DNA from: Moringa oleifera
Lineage: Eukaryota > Streptophyta > Magnoliopsida > Brassicales > Moringaceae
Length of the DNA stretch: 64,000 nucleotides
Reading direction: 5' to 3'
Assembly (NCBI GenBank): GCA_021397835.1
Contig: JAJFZO010000609.1
Location: 11,348,001-11,412,000 of the forward strand
Below, in pieces: positions 1-12,724 of this stretch. The notes beneath the pieces are model-generated. The model was not told the origin of the DNA. It ran no database searches and saw only the letters and a list, made by a program, of their open reading frames with translations. The translations under genes and the position numbers were made by a program. How positions within the stretch are numbered: position 1 is the first letter of the stretch; the number at the start of each line of letters is the position of its first letter.

Positions 1-864
1 AATACATTTCATGTCCCTGTAGATCTAAGGAAAAGGAATCTAATTTTTACTGCAGGGATTTTCTGATGAGGCATAGGCCGATGGTATATGTAATTTTTCA
101 TAATCTTCTGCGTCGGATTAGGGGTTAGATTGAATGGTCAAAATTTCTAACTGAAATGGTGGATAGTGCATGGAAGTGAGGAAGTCTTTCCGGAAAAGAA
201 GGAAAAAAAAGGAAGATGGGTTTGTCTTTATGTGAACTCTTTGTCTTTATATCAGCTGTTGGCTTGATGCTTCTGCTTACATGTTTAAGATTTTAGCTAT
301 TGGTTGGTAGGTCAGAATTGAAGAGTTCAGCCAAAATTTGTCGGTAGTGTATTAAGATGCAAGAGTTAAGAATTTTGGTCATGTTACTTAAATATTGATA
401 GTGAAGTTGTGTTCATGCCCATAGAAACCTGAAATTGCCTCTAACTAAAAAAGTTTTCTTTTCTCTTCTGGGTATTAAGTTTCTGGTAGATCTGGTATCT
501 GGATCCCCTTATATGAGTGATTACCTTCTGCACTTCAATTATATGTCATCATTACAGATTATGGAGTAGACTGCTTATGCATCCCTGACCATCCGAATGA
601 AATAGCAAGAAGAGGCATTTTGAGATTTGATGTTTTACCAGCATGAATATGAATGCCAAAAGCTTTAAAGAAGGCAAAAGGGGACTATCTAAGTTATAGT
701 CAGCATCTCAAGTCTTTTGTGCCACTCATTTGTTTTAATGTGCATTTAAGCATACATATTGTTTTCATGTATATGTAGTGGAAGAAAATCTGATGAGCCT
801 CTAGAATTGGACACTTTGAACTAAATCCTGGGATCCTTTTCGCTATTGAGGTAAACCATTTGCA
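1..864. other. Upstream region of the first SAUR gene; no gene seen
   Basis: No coding frame with recognisable protein similarity is visible on either strand. The stretch is moderately AT-rich with several pyrimidine runs, as expected of a plant promoter, 5' UTR or leader intron. It lies directly upstream of the SAUR start codon at 865 and probably contains its promoter. I could not place a TATA box or transcription start. Confidence 0.4.
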
Positions 865-1979
865 ATGGATGAAAATGGTGGAACAAAGTTGACTGGAATC
901 AGGCAGATTGTTAGGCTAAAGGAAATTCTCCAGAAGTGGCAATCTGTCACACTTGGCTCAAGGCCAAGTAGCCCCCAATCTCGCCAAAACCATGGGGGTA
1001 TTTCACCAGTGATTAATAAAAGGTTATCAGATCTTAAGTGTTGTGATTCGGACGAGGAGAGCTGCCAGAGTCCTGACCCACCACCTGATGTCCCCAAAGG
1101 GTACCTGGCGGTTTATGTGGGACCAGAGCTTCGGAGGTTTATCATTCCTACTAGCTATCTTAGCCACTCTTTGTTTAAGGTTTTGCTGGAAAAAGCTGAG
1201 GAGGAGTTTGGGTTTGATCACAGTGGCGGACTTACTATCCCGTGTGAGATTGAGACCTTCAAGTATCTTCTCAAGTGCATGGAGACCCATCAGAAGGATC
1301 ACCCTGATGACAGCCCAGGTATCCCCCCCACCCCCCTCCCTCTTTTTTTTTTTTTTTTTTTTGTCCTTTTTCAAGTACCCATCTTAATTTTCTGCTTCTA
1401 TTGCTTGACATGTGTGCTTGAAAGATAATTGTTGCTGTCAATTAGGATTAAATTCTTTGGGTCATCTAGAAGTATACATCATCTTGATTGAGCCAGCTCA
1501 AACTAATTTCATTTACCAGTCTTGTCAAACAAAACAAAGCACAAGATTCTTGTTTATGGGAGAAGGTTACCAAAAGTTTGCTGGACCTTGTAATAAAGGT
1601 GCTTATGTTGGACATATTGGCTGAGGAGAAAAATAGTTTTAGATAACTATAGGTTAGGTTACAGCTGTGATTAGTAAACTAGTGATTTAGCAAAAATTAA
1701 AGGATGCTTGCAAACTGCATGTCAGCTGTCACAATTAGCTGTGCTTCTATGAAAAAAGACATTTAAGCTGGGATATTATATGATGCTTAAGTTCATTTAA
1801 AAATAAGACATTTCTCATTGAAATCCCTTTTGAGCTGGCCCTCTGTCTTTTTCCATTTCAGGTGCTTGTATGTAGATCATACAAAGATGCATATTTGATT
1901 ATTGCTGGGTAATTTACTGAAAGAAAGTTTCTTCTTTGTTGGTCTTGCAGCTGAAGAGATGCTAACCATTGAAGAATAA
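865..1979 (+). CDS. SAUR family auxin-responsive protein (SAUR70-like), two exons
   Basis: Small auxin-up RNA family protein. SAURs act in auxin-regulated cell expansion, commonly by inhibiting PP2C.D phosphatases that restrain plasma-membrane H+-ATPases (family knowledge). Exons are 865-1318 and 1951-1979, 160 aa in total. The N-terminus has a basic stretch ([19 protein letters not shown]), then a Ser/Pro-rich spacer. The conserved SAUR core runs from about residue 75 to 140, with [27 protein letters not shown] and [17 protein letters not shown]. The intron splits a codon. Removing it replaces a hydrophobic, poly-Phe read-through with a tail ending in EEMLTIEE, which looks natural. Retention would give a 187-aa product. 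Most SAURs are intronless, so this structure is notable. The start was chosen because MDENGG directly precedes the conserved KLTGIRQI segment. It resembles Arabidopsis At5g20810/At3g43120 from memory. Confidence 0.88.
1322..1362 (+). repeat. Poly-C/poly-T simple tract at the start of the SAUR intron
   Basis: A C-rich run is followed by 20 consecutive T (1343-1362) just inside the 5' end of the SAUR intron. It is low complexity. Read as protein it gives the poly-Phe stretch of the unspliced frame, which argues that this segment is not coding. Confidence 0.8.
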
Positions 1980-3060
1980 GTAATTGTGCTGGTCTCTATA
2001 CTGGTCAAGGTTGAAGGGCTGGTTTTGCAGTGTAAAGGAAGGTCCCCTTGTATGCAGATATTTACTTTTTTGTCTCTTTTTCCCGAACTTAAAACCGATA
2101 AGCAATAGGAATCTTAGTTAGAAGATTATCAAGTCCCTTGGCAGAATGTGGTGATAAGAAGAGGTGATGTTTGATCTCAACTTTTTCTGAGACGTGGGCT
2201 TAAATCTGAAATTTTTCTTGAATATGAAACACATTTATCATTTACTACACAATGCAGCAAAATTCTATAACTGAGTACATGTTTGCAAGAAAAGGGATCC
2301 CATCCATGTCAAACTTATGCTTAGTTGCTGTTCTACCTTTGAAGAATCCAAAAAAAGATTTCGTAGCACATGGTGCTTAATTTCTGCTGTGAGGTACTTG
2401 GTGGTGATGTTGTCTTGCCTTATCAGGGCATCTGCCCTTTGCCATGTGCCAGAACTGATAAAATCTGTCATAGAAGGTATAGATATCAGTTTTGATGTAC
2501 AGTACCCACAGTTTAATCTCTCTTTAGATTGAGGATTTTTCAAATATATATGATTTTTTTTTTTGGCTTCCATAATTCTCTTTCTCTTTTTCTGGGCAGT
2601 TTAGCTTATTTACTCAGCAGATTCTTCAATCACATTCTTGACATTAGAACCTGGAAAATGCCCAGGATCTCTGTAATTTAAAGGTTTTGAAAATGTGGGT
2701 TCATCCAAATAGGATGTACACACCAGATGGCCACATGCTGTTTGTCCCTCAGCTTCTCAGATGTAATCGGCTAAGTTCTTGGTCAGCTCAGAAGTTAAAA
2801 TCAAGTGTTCATGTGGGTAGAGATAAGCTTGTTCCACATCAAATCTGTTGAATGAATTGTTTAATATTCTGCCTCTGAGTCCCATTTGATTATTTCAATT
2901 TGAAGCCTTGAGGTATCATTGAAGCCTCGGCTTCTCCCCCTTCCTCTCGGAATTTAAATAATTCAGAGAACTCTATCAGCCTATGCTTTCCACAAGAGGA
3001 TAAGGATATTTCCTTGATCATCAGAACAACTGAACCACCCTAAGTAGAGAAGTTTTGCTT
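1980..3060. other. 3' flank of the SAUR gene; no gene seen
   Basis: Contains the SAUR 3' UTR and spacer. Short open frames on both strands (for example 2265-2573) have no recognisable domain and look random. No RNA gene was found. Confidence 0.5.
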
Positions 3061-3790
3061 AATTAAAAACAGTAGGATTTCAATTAACAAAGTTTAAATT
3101 TGAAATTACTAAGAATTCAGTCCATAAATGTTTTTAAATTTAAATATTAATTATTTCATAATAAAAATAAAAATTATTTAAAATTTCAAATCTCACTCCC
3201 TTTATCCAGTCAAATAAAATTTCATCTGAATTTTATCAAAAAAATTAAATATTTAAAATATTTAAATTAAAAATCTTTTACAGATAGTCACAAAAAATTT
3301 AAAATTTTTTAAAGTGCTAAAATATTTTTTAAAAATATATTATCAAAAAATTATAAAATTTTATGAAAAGTAGTTTGTCGTTTGAAAATTATTTAAATTT
3401 GAAGGACCTTCAAATTAAAATAGAGTATAAAATTTATTTGTGTAATCTTTTAAGTATTTCAACAATGATAATATTATTAATTTTTTATAATTTTGAATAA
3501 AATTAGTATATCAAAATTTATTTTCAAAAGTTTTAAAAATAAAAATTTAATTAAAAAGAAAGTGTAAATTTTAAAATAAAATTATTTAAAAATTTTAATA
3601 AAATATCATTAAATTTATATATTTACTAATAAAAAATTTAAAATAAGCATATTAATTTTATTCAAATCATATTTAAAATAAATTAAATTTTACTTAATCC
3701 AAAATTAATTGGAATACTAAACCGAACTTAAAATCAAAATTAAACATCAATTCAGAACAAACTTATAATAACTCAATTCAAATATTATCG
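3061..3790. repeat. AT-rich low-complexity block
   Basis: Extremely AT-rich DNA dominated by short runs such as TTTAAATTT and AAAATTTT. No open frame of note. Similar blocks recur at about 6.6-7.0, 8.75-11.6, 36.1-38.1 and 47.1-47.6 kb. These may be degenerate copies of AT-rich repeats or matrix-attachment-like DNA. Confidence 0.6.
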
Positions 3791-6246
3791 AGGGCAACAA
3801 GAGACTTTTAATGGCTCCGTCGAGATCCTTAATTAATTCGTGTTGTGGGTTACGCCCTAATTGGGCATGGACCTTTGCCAGGGTGGCGGGATGTGGGTTA
3901 GGTCTCATTTGGGCCGACAAGCCAGTAATGACAAAGAGCTCAGAAGGTCCTGGCTGGGCTGCGATCGTAATCTTTTCCTTTTGGGTTTCATAAAATGTAA
4001 CCTTAAACTTACTTGCCTCTGCTGTTATGGTCTAGTTTTGCCCCAAATCCTATGGTCCGAAGACCCACCACCCCTTCACGGAGCCTCATTATTGGTCCTC
4101 AACTACCCATTCCAATTTCTCTGAGAAAATGACAAAGAAAATCCCATAATGCAAATCATGAAGCCACCCACCTCAATTTCCACTGGCAGTGGTAGAAGAC
4201 AAGAATTCTCAGCCATTAAGTTCAAATTCTTTTACAAGAAAAACACACTCTTCCTCTCCAAGTTACTTCAATTTGCTCATTTATGAATCGTTCGACGATG
4301 GCCTGGAAGTGGTCCTCTTCTTCACATGCACGCCGCCTTCTTCTATTTGACCACTCTCTTGCCTCGATCTCTATAAACTTTGACAGGAAATCTGTCTCCT
4401 TTGTCGAAATGATGAGCTGAACCCACTGTTTTCTGTGGTGGGTTTTTGAGACTCGAAGACATCACATGTAGTGTCTCTGCTGGTTCTCGTCTCTTGGAAG
4501 CTACTGCCTTCCAGGGTTTTCTACAAAATGAAGAAAAAAGAAAATGTCCAACTGAAAGAGACCTATCCATGTATGGAGCACATGGAAAATGGGTTTTCTT
4601 TCTTTTTCTTTTCGAGGTCCAGCTGATTGAAGAGTCACGAAAGGAAATTGTAAAAGGAACAATTCACTCAGATCACGCAATCTAGGGTACAGTGAACTTG
4701 TAACTAGAGTGATGGCAGCTCTGCGTCTGTTCAGTTTATCATAGCTGTCTCCTCCCAGAGTTCCACTACTTTCTATATCCAACACAGCCATGCTAACAAC
4801 GCTGTCCGGCAGTTTATCGAACATAATGGTTTCCAACTCATTATTCATGAATCCAAGTTAACCGATTGCCTCTTTCATTGTCAACTCACCAAAGGCTCAT
4901 GTGTATTATATGTAAAATTCAGATTTCAATTAACACAATTCAAATCAGTGGAAGAATTTGATTTATTTTTTCGATTTATCTGTTCTTGCGCGAGCCCTGC
5001 AAATTGACGCTTTCTTCAAAGAAAATTTTTCCTTTCTCTTTATGGCAGTTTCATGCCTCATGCATTGCACCACTAAATATATGGTGTGGGCCGTAGAAGG
5101 CAATACCTTTTTCTTCCATTCCGTCCCTTATTGTCATCTGGGTTCCATCCAGTTCCATCTCTTCCTCTTCCTCTTCCTCTTCCTCCTCCTCGTCCTCTCC
5201 CTTTTCTTTATTTCTTTTTAGGTGTTGGTTTTGTCTCGACGCCCATACACAAATGATGGGTCTTCTCTTTCTTGTTGTCTCGACACTGTTCTTGTTTTGT
5301 TCATGAGTCCCAGAGAGCCCCCACCAGACCATCACCACTACCACCATTGATGGGCAATACCTAGGAGTTGTTAGTTGGTTGCAGAATCAACATAATCAGA
5401 TGATGTTACACGTTCACGTTCTCGTATTAGTTGGTCGTTAATAGATGGATTGGATCAAATCAAATCCACGCAAAAAAGAAAAAAGCTTATATGCCATTTT
5501 CGTGTGCGTGATGCACGCTTGGATTGACAAGAAAACTCAGTCCCCTTAAGTAGTACAGATAACTGAGACAGAAATTCCATAAGTAACATGGAGTCTCGTG
5601 TCCTTAGACGCCTCCTTTTGTTAACCAGTATCCGATTTCACGACCTACTCCCACGTGGGCTGGTCTCTCTCTCTCTTCTCCTGCCAATTGCCTCATCGTC
5701 TTTATTCGTCTGAGTCAATGGCTGATTGTCGTGTCGAAAGACGAAGAAACCCTCCATTCGGTACCCACTAAAGGACGAAGAAAAAGGGTCGTCGCCATGA
5801 TTGATTTGGCTAAAACTTTCTACCAAAAACAGCAAAAGACTGCTGTGTTCTTGATGCAAAATGGAAGGGTTAGTTCTTCTGGGTATTCTTCTCATGGAAT
5901 TTTTGCGCCATTGTCATTGACTTCCATTGCAAAACAAAACCTTGTTCAGAACTGGCAGACATAATTAACTTCCAGGTCTGAAATTTCGGTTAAGTTTGAT
6001 TTCCTTTGCCGGTGGATAATTCTCTCCTCTAACAAACCCTCCATTAACGACAAATGAAGCATAAGGGGGTCAAAGGTGCAAGAATACCAAAACTTAATTT
6101 TTTTTTTTTAAAAAAAAAGCTCTGTTAATCCGATTGTTCACTGACATGGGTACCAAGAATTTCAAACCAGAAATGATGGGTTACATCTCATATTCTCATT
6201 GGGTGTCCTTATATCAAGGATTCTGTTTCTTCTTCGGCCTTTAGCC
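3791..6246. other. Intergenic, no supported gene
   Basis: Several frames of 60-115 codons exist on both strands (for example 4501-4848 minus and 5731-5964 plus). None shows a domain, a consistent exon structure or a recognisable family. A CTT/CCT-rich tract lies at about 5156-5196, and its antisense reads as poly-Glu. Nothing else is supportable. Confidence 0.45.
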
Positions 6247-6309
6247 ATGGAAACAAGCTCTGCTTTACGGGTGGCCATGGCCATTGGCAGCTTGGCAAGC
6301 GCGTTACAG
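6247..6309 (+). other. Possible orphan first exon (21 codons plus a good donor)
   Basis: An ATG at 6247 opens 21 codons (starting METSSALRVAMAIG) that run straight into CAG|GTACAC, a reasonable splice donor. The composition is plausible for the start of a protein, but I could not find a convincing downstream exon: the next 850 bases are AT-rich. It may be a gene remnant or coincidence. Confidence 0.15.
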
Positions 6310-6599
6310 GTACACTAATGCGTGTATTCAACAAATATTTTCGTGTCTTCCACTCATTAAAGCTGGTTCAGATCAAAAGTCATGTCTAACCAATAAAAGC
6401 AGACAATTAAGCAGAAGTTTATCAGGGTATCTGTTGATAAAGCATCTCTAACAACCTAATGATTAGTGAATTGAACTGCATGATTTTCTTATTAATTTCT
6501 ACCAACAACATACAACTGAGTAGAACAATCAACTGCGTTTTTTTAATCAGACCTCCTTTTTTGGGTTTCGTTGCCTACTTTCAAGTTGTTGACTTCATC

Positions 6600-7010
6600 T
6601 TTTATTAGCTTTACGTCTGAAATGAAAAGTGGGTATTTTAAAATTCTATTCAGTTTTAATTAAAGTGATAAATAAAACTTGAACATACTTAATTATGATT
6701 ACTTTTTCTTTATTTCTCTTTCAATAATTGTTATCAATATAGATGTTGGAGATTGGATTATTTACTTTTCAGTTAAAAAGAGTTTGCATCTTAATTATTA
6801 ATAACAAAATTACATTAATTTTTTAAATTATAAAATAACCTTTTAAATTTATATTAAAAAAATCTCAGTGCGAATTTATATCAATAAAAAATTTATATCT
6901 TTTGATAACAGAGTGATGAAAAATAAATAGAAATCATATTTGAATAATGAATTTTGGATACAACTATTTAAAAAATTAACTATAACTTTTAATAAATTAT
7001 GGTTTCAATT
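6600..7010. repeat. AT-rich low-complexity block
   Basis: Same character as 3061-3790: runs of A/T, no coding potential. It separates the doubtful exon at 6247 from the unassigned open segment at 7161. Confidence 0.5.
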
Positions 7011-7160
7011 TTTTTTAAAAATAAATGATCAACTAGTTGTTCTTGGATGAATTGAATCATCATGGATAGTAGAATTAAATATAAAATGCATCTCTCTCTG
7101 TTATAAATTCTGACTTCAAATTCTCTTGAAAACATGCTGGACGACGGAGTGCTTGACTGA

Positions 7161-7400
7161 CAAAATTGCGTCATATGTGCATCAATTATAGAGATCCCGG
7201 GAAGGCTTCTAAATCGGCCAGGGCCCATTCATGTCTGCAACTCTACAGACCTTTTCTTCATCAACTTGCATTGTGCTTATGACTATGTTGCATACAGCAA
7301 GCATGGCTCCTTATCTGAAATCACTGTGGGCGATTTAACAATCGGAGCCCACGGTATTGCCGCAGATGCAGATACAGAACCAGGCCTGGAGACTGTTTGA
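7161..7400 (+). other. Unassigned open segment, possible pseudogene fragment
   Basis: A stop-free frame of 79 codons without an initiator ATG ends in TGA at 7398. Its composition is protein-like (for example LFFINLHCAYDYVAYSKHG and EITVGDLTIGAHGIAADAD), unlike the surrounding AT-rich DNA. A second frame at 7428-7652 follows in a different phase. I do not recognise a family. It could be a decayed exon or chance. Confidence 0.2.
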
Positions 7401-8119
7401 CTGATCGATAACTCTGAATCCAACGACTTGCGATCTTTTTCTTTTCTTTTTCCTGACCTAGTTTGCCGATCAGAGCTGGAAAGGCTTGAAGTTGAAATTG
7501 ATAAAGCAACGATTCCCTTACAAACTGTACTTCACTCGATAGAGACTCTGATGGCTACCTCGACGACAAACAGGGCGACGGTGGAGCCCATTCTCTGCTG
7601 TACCACTGTACACCTTCCGGATTCTCGTGTAACTTATCCCTACAGGGATTAATTAATACTAATCCAGGATTAATCTTATCATTCTTGTAATTAAAGAGTT
7701 AATCAAGGAATAATAGAAAGTTCACATATATTTGAAGAAAAAATTACAATGGGAACAGAATTACAATGGGAGAAGTGATTATGTACTATTGTCACCAGGC
7801 GATAAGATATAGCCTTGGGGTGAAATGAGTTAAATCCTGACCGTTCGTTCGGATAATCCTCTTCTCTCAAAATGATGATCACCACAACCCCTGTTTCAGT
7901 CTACTAATCCCTTTCAAATGGCTCTCTCAGCACTGCCTAATGACGTTATTAACACTAATTAACAACATTTACAGCTCTGTAATTACCCAAATTGGACGCT
8001 TATTTCGCATGTCATTTTCTCTCTCTTTCCCCTTTCAGCTTTCGTGGAGATTCCATGCATTAACCAATGCATACATGAGCTTTTATATATGATGATGATG
8101 ATGGTGGTGGTGGTGGCGA
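7401..8119. other. 3' flank of the minus-strand SAUR; no gene seen
   Basis: Spacer including the likely 3' UTR of the SAUR on the minus strand. It has a GATGATGATG/GGTGGTGG trinucleotide tract at about 8090-8117 just beyond the SAUR stop codon. The short open frames have no recognisable content. Confidence 0.4.
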
Positions 8120-8497
8120 TTAACAGGCGTAGAACTCGACGAGCTCCTCTAGGGACTCGGGCTGTGGATCGGCATTCTCGAGCATCCAGAGCAAGTGCTC
8201 GAACAAGACGACCTCGCAGGAGACGTTGATGGTGTCTTTGGAGTCGCCGGACCGCTCGGCCAGCTCTCGGAACAGCGGGTGGTCGACGATGTCGGAGCTT
8301 ACCAGGTACCGTCTCCGGGACTTCCCCACGTAGACCGGGTGGAGGTCGCCCGGGTTCGACGAGGAGTAGTCATCTGCGCTAGAACCCACCGCGCTTACCG
8401 CTGACCGACTCTGCTGCAGCTGAAGCTTGCTGTTGAATGAGTTCAGCTTCTTCAGGACTGACTTCAGTTTTGTTAGCTTGCTGCCTCCTTTCGCCAT
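8120..8497 (-). CDS. SAUR76/77/78-type auxin-responsive protein
   Basis: Single-exon SAUR of 125 aa, the typical intronless structure. It begins MAKGGSKLTKLKSVLKKLNSFNSK, as in the SAUR76/77/78 clade. A Ser-rich spacer follows, then the SAUR core (LHPVYVGKSRRRYLVSSDIVDHPLFRELAE), the CEVVLFEHLLWMLENADPQPESLEELVEFYAC segment and the clade-typical terminal FYAC. Members of this clade affect cell proliferation and ethylene- or auxin-linked growth (family knowledge). The codons are GC-rich against the AT-rich surroundings. A TATA-like box lies about 115 bases upstream. It is transcribed convergently with the first SAUR, about 6 kb away. The start codon was chosen from the conserved MAKGG N-terminus. 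Confidence 0.93.
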   Translation of the reverse strand: MAKGGSKLTKLKSVLKKLNSFNSKLQLQQSRSAVSAVGSSADDYSSSNPGDLHPVYVGKSRRRYLVSSDIVDHPLFRELAERSGDSKDTINVSCEVVLFEHLLWMLENADPQPESLEELVEFYAC

Positions 8498-8609
8498 TTG
8501 CTTAAAGTATGCAAAGAAAAGGAAATACGAGCGTTCTGTCGGAGAGAGAGAGAGAAGGAAAGAGGGAAGTCTGCTGTGTTCGAGGGTGAGAAAGGGGACG
8601 GAAGGTTCA

Positions 8610-8617
8610 TTTTATAG
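8610..8617 (-). promoter_or_regulatory. Putative TATA box of the minus-strand SAUR
   Basis: On the minus strand this reads CTATAAAA, about 113 bases upstream of the SAUR ATG. That would place transcription start near 8580 and leave a purine/pyrimidine-biased 5' UTR of about 80 bases. Position and sequence fit a plant core promoter; function is inferred. Confidence 0.55.
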
Positions 8618-8709
8618 AGGAGTCGAAGGAGGGGGCAAATGGTAAATTTATTTCGAATACGCCTGTGAGAAGTAGGACCCAGCCTAGGCCCAGGGTCTTC
8701 CATTTTGCA

Positions 8710-11650
8710 ATATATTCATTTATACAAATAAGATAAAACTGACAACCTATATATTATTCTTCAAGGTGAATTATACACTTACATTTTGTTAATTTTAATA
8801 TTATCTATTAAATTAAAATTTAAATAAATATCACTTAAAATTTTAAAGTTTTTAAAAATAATTCAAAATTTAAAAATTTCTAATATTTTCTGATCATAAT
8901 AATTTCAATAGTTTTTTACATTTATAAAAATTTAAATTTAAAATTATTTATAATTTTTTGATAAAAATTAATTATTTTTTATTAATAAATTAATGTTTTT
9001 AAATTTAAGATAAATATAATTTAAAAATCTAATTTTTTCCTCCAATCAAATTCTAACTTTTAAAATATAGCCAAACAAAATCTTATCTATTGATTTTGTT
9101 TAAATTAGATATTAAGTCAAAATAATTATAAAAAATCAATAACTTTTTTATAGTTAAAAATAATTAAAAATTATTTACATATATTTTATACTTTATTTTA
9201 ATTTTATTCTTCAAATTTAAATTTTTTTTAACTAATTAGTTTTTTTCTATAAATTTTTTAAAATTTTGATAATGTATTTTTTAAAAATATCTTTGGTTCT
9301 TAACAAATTTTAAAATTTTTGATGATGATAGTTTGAATATATGTTTACATATATAAAAAGTTATATATCAAAATTTGTTATAAAATATTTTTAATTTGAA
9401 TATTTTTAATATTTAATTTTTAAATATAATTTAATTTAATTAAAATTAACATATTAAAATTTTTTTGATACACTTTGCAAATAAAATTTTAATTGAAAAG
9501 AAAAAATAAATTTTAGAGTTTAAAATGATATTTATCTTAAAAAAATTTTAAAAAACAAAAATATATATGTATATGACATTTACTTTTAAAATTGATATAC
9601 CAATTAATATTTATCTATTAACTTATATGATTATTATAAAGTAATTTTATTTTATAATAATATTTTTTCCATAAAATAATTTTTTATTGAAATTAAAAGG
9701 AAGCATGTGATAGAGGGTAAAGTAATGTAGTTAGTTTTGTCCGCATGTGGTCTTCACATTCACGTACCAACTAAAAAGTCATTTCTCTCTCTTACTAAGT
9801 AGTAACTGACTTTTCTGCTACTTTATTATTATTTTTATTATTTTATTCCATAAAATAGTTATCCGAAAGCCACACACATGTGCAAGGGTGCTCCTACAAA
9901 GGTCTAATCTTATTATCCATTTTAAATTACCTTTTTTAATTTATTTTCTATTATCTTCAGTAAACAGCCAGAATTCTTTATATTTTTAAATTATTTCCTC
10001 GTGGAATTTTGAAAAAGTAAAATAATTGAGTATGCAAAATTAATAAGAGCTAATGTCTTATAATTCTTTAATCCTCTTATCAAACTGTTGCAACCACCAT
10101 AATTTTCATTTAAATTTTTTAAAAATTAAAATAAAATGTTATCTATTTTTATTTTATTTATATATATACATATATCATTTTTTATGTTCAACTAATTAAA
10201 TAATTTTTTATTTTCGCCGAAAGGTTCTCTAGCTTAACCTACTTTCTGAATTTGATTCATATTATCTTATAATATAAGTTTCTTGTCAAGTGTGCATTCG
10301 GGTTGTGATTGAGTTGTCATTTACAGTGCTTAACAAAAATTAAAATTAAAATTAAAATTAAAATTTGGATTAATATGCTAAGAATGTGTTAGTGTAAACG
10401 GGAAAATTATGATCATGACACTCGTGGATGCATGTAGGACTTTGTCTATGTTTTGTTTAATTGTTTTGCAAGTAAAGTTCTCAGCCGATTATAGAAAAAA
10501 GGAAAAGAGAATTTCAGACTTGGCGGTATTTGTTCCGATGATTATGATCAATAAAGTTTGCTTATGGTGAACGTGTAGAACTTTGAAAGCTTAACGGATC
10601 CGTGAGGTCTTAAGGTCAATGAATTATTATTTTGTTCATCAAGATTAAGTGGTAGTTTAATAGTAATTTTTTAAAAATAAATATCAAAAAAACTTTGTAG
10701 AATTTTAATTTTAATTTTAATTTTTTTGTTTGTGTATTTGAATTTTTAATTTGAGTAAATTTAAATTTTATCAAAAAATTTTAAATGTAAAATTATTTAA
10801 ATTAAAAATTTCATACGATAAAATTTGATTTAAAATTTTACGTGAAAAGAATGTTTAAGTTATCATCATAAAAATTTTTAAAATTATATATTTTTAAAAA
10901 TTTATATTATTATAAATTTTAAAAAATTATAAAAAATTTCATAAATAAAAACTATTCAAATTCAAAAAAATAAGCTTGAACTGAAATATAAAATTTATTT
11001 AAATCATTTTTAGATATTTTAATAATAAACATAATATTAATTTTATATAATTATTTAAGTCAATATTCAAATTAAAAATTTGGATGTACGACTAAGAAAA
11101 TTAAAACAATAAGATTTAAATTGAAATTTATATATAATTTAAAGTATCATTTTTTATATTTGCCCAAAAAAATATATGATATAAAATAATTTATTTTAAT
11201 CATAGATATATAAACTCATATTTTAAACAAATTAAAATCTCTACATATCAAGGTCATTTGTTAATTTGATATGTATTGATTTTTTTAAAATATAATAGCA
11301 TATGATAATTTAATAAAATAATTAGTTAACATGTATTTTATTTATTTATTTGTACGTCTACATTGTAAATCATATCAATATAACATCTAACTCTTAAAAG
11401 TGAAATAAAAGAATTCATCAATAAATATATATACGCAATAAAAATAATAATAATTAATCTTCAAACTTATAAATTGCAGAGTTTTATGAATAAAAAAACA
11501 TTTAATTCACTCTATGATTAGAAACAGACGAATCTCAATTGAAACTCATAAAATATTTTAGTCGTTGTCACATATTGTGGATAAAGATTAATGATGCTAA
11601 TGATGATATTTTTAATTAAAATTGATAATCATAGGACTTAACCCTAGATA
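8710..11650. repeat. Long AT-rich gene-free block
   Basis: About 3 kb of very AT-rich sequence with no coding frame of note on either strand. It contains a perfect (AAAATT)5 tract at 10336-10365 and many mutually similar phrases built on TTTAAAATTT and ATATTTTAATAAT. A less AT-rich island at about 9700-9900 and another at 10400-10640 show no gene. It could be degenerate transposon or MITE-like DNA, or structural AT-rich DNA. Confidence 0.5.
10336..10365. repeat. (AAAATT)5 microsatellite
   Basis: Five perfect tandem copies of the hexamer AAAATT within the AT-rich block. Confidence 0.85.
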
Positions 11651-12724
11651 ATCAGAAGGCACACATGAGGGAATCGGTCCATTGCAAGATTAAGGCATGT
11701 GAGCAACACATGCACTCATCTTTGCTCCAAATATGCACTCATGCCCTCCCCATGTGGATTCCGATCGTCTTTCCAATATCACCTCACTATGAAATACTAA
11801 GCTTGATTTCTGATATTTTACAAAAAAATCAAATTAAATCTCGAATATTTTAATCGCTTTTGTGCCACGGAGATATTAATCATAAAACGGGTTATTCCTC
11901 AAGTTTAATTATCTCCCAAACGAAAAAGTTCCAAGTATTTTTGCTTGTGCAAATGCATGCATATGGATGAAACACCGAATTAAGAATTGGATAGATTCCT
12001 AATGCAGGCCTTGTCGCAAGCAATATGCTACGAAAGGGAAGATCATTTTCTTAATGTTATAACTTTTGTCTTTGTCGTCTTTCTAGACAAACGGTATTGA
12101 TTAAATAAAAATTTAGTATCCTTAATCCATTTCCATGTGAATGATTGGAACAAGATTAAAGAGTAATCGGCATAGGATGCCAAATACAATCTTTGTCATT
12201 TTCTACCAATTATACGATCTCTGAATCATGATTAGATTGTCGTTAATTACTCATTAATGCTAAAAAGAATACCTTATGTTTAAGTAGAATACCAACTTCT
12301 ACTTATGTCGGCGATCGGTTCCTTAATTGAGAGGTGAGTAGTGAATAATTGATAAATCTTTAAGGAAACAGAGAAACAATGCAAAAATATGATGTGGGTG
12401 AAGGAGATTGCTTGAAGTTGGATGATTGAGAGGATATCTAGTATAGATTTTGATGATAATTGGAGAGTTGAATGGAGGCAAGGTTTTGTCAAATTCAATG
12501 AACAGTGAATGATTTTGGATGGTAATGCAGTTTCATTCTTTAAAGGGAACACAATCGTATCATTTCCAGGATTTGTTAACACAAAGCATGCCAGCATGAT
12601 CCATCTGTGCCAGGAACTTTTTTTCTGTTCATAATTTTCCCTGAAATAAAATGGAAGAATGAAAGTAATAGACCAAGAGATGCTTCTTAACAACAGAACT
12701 AAATGATACACAAGAGCACAAGAA
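11651..12724. other. Intergenic, no supported gene
   Basis: Less AT-rich than the preceding block. The longest frame (12280-12711, minus, 143 codons) is rich in Ile, Leu and Ser with no recognisable domain, and I do not treat it as a gene. Confidence 0.4.

Noticed and set aside
1027..1387. Overlapping open frames on both strands across the SAUR exon
   Set aside because: They are shadow frames of the SAUR coding exon and include the poly-Lys/poly-Phe translation of the T tract.
4501..4848. 115-codon minus-strand frame
   Set aside because: No recognisable domain, a poly-Phe/Lys-rich middle, and no supporting splice structure.
12280..12711. 143-codon minus-strand frame
   Set aside because: Hydrophobic, Ser/Ile/Leu-rich composition with no family signal; likely chance in AT-rich DNA.
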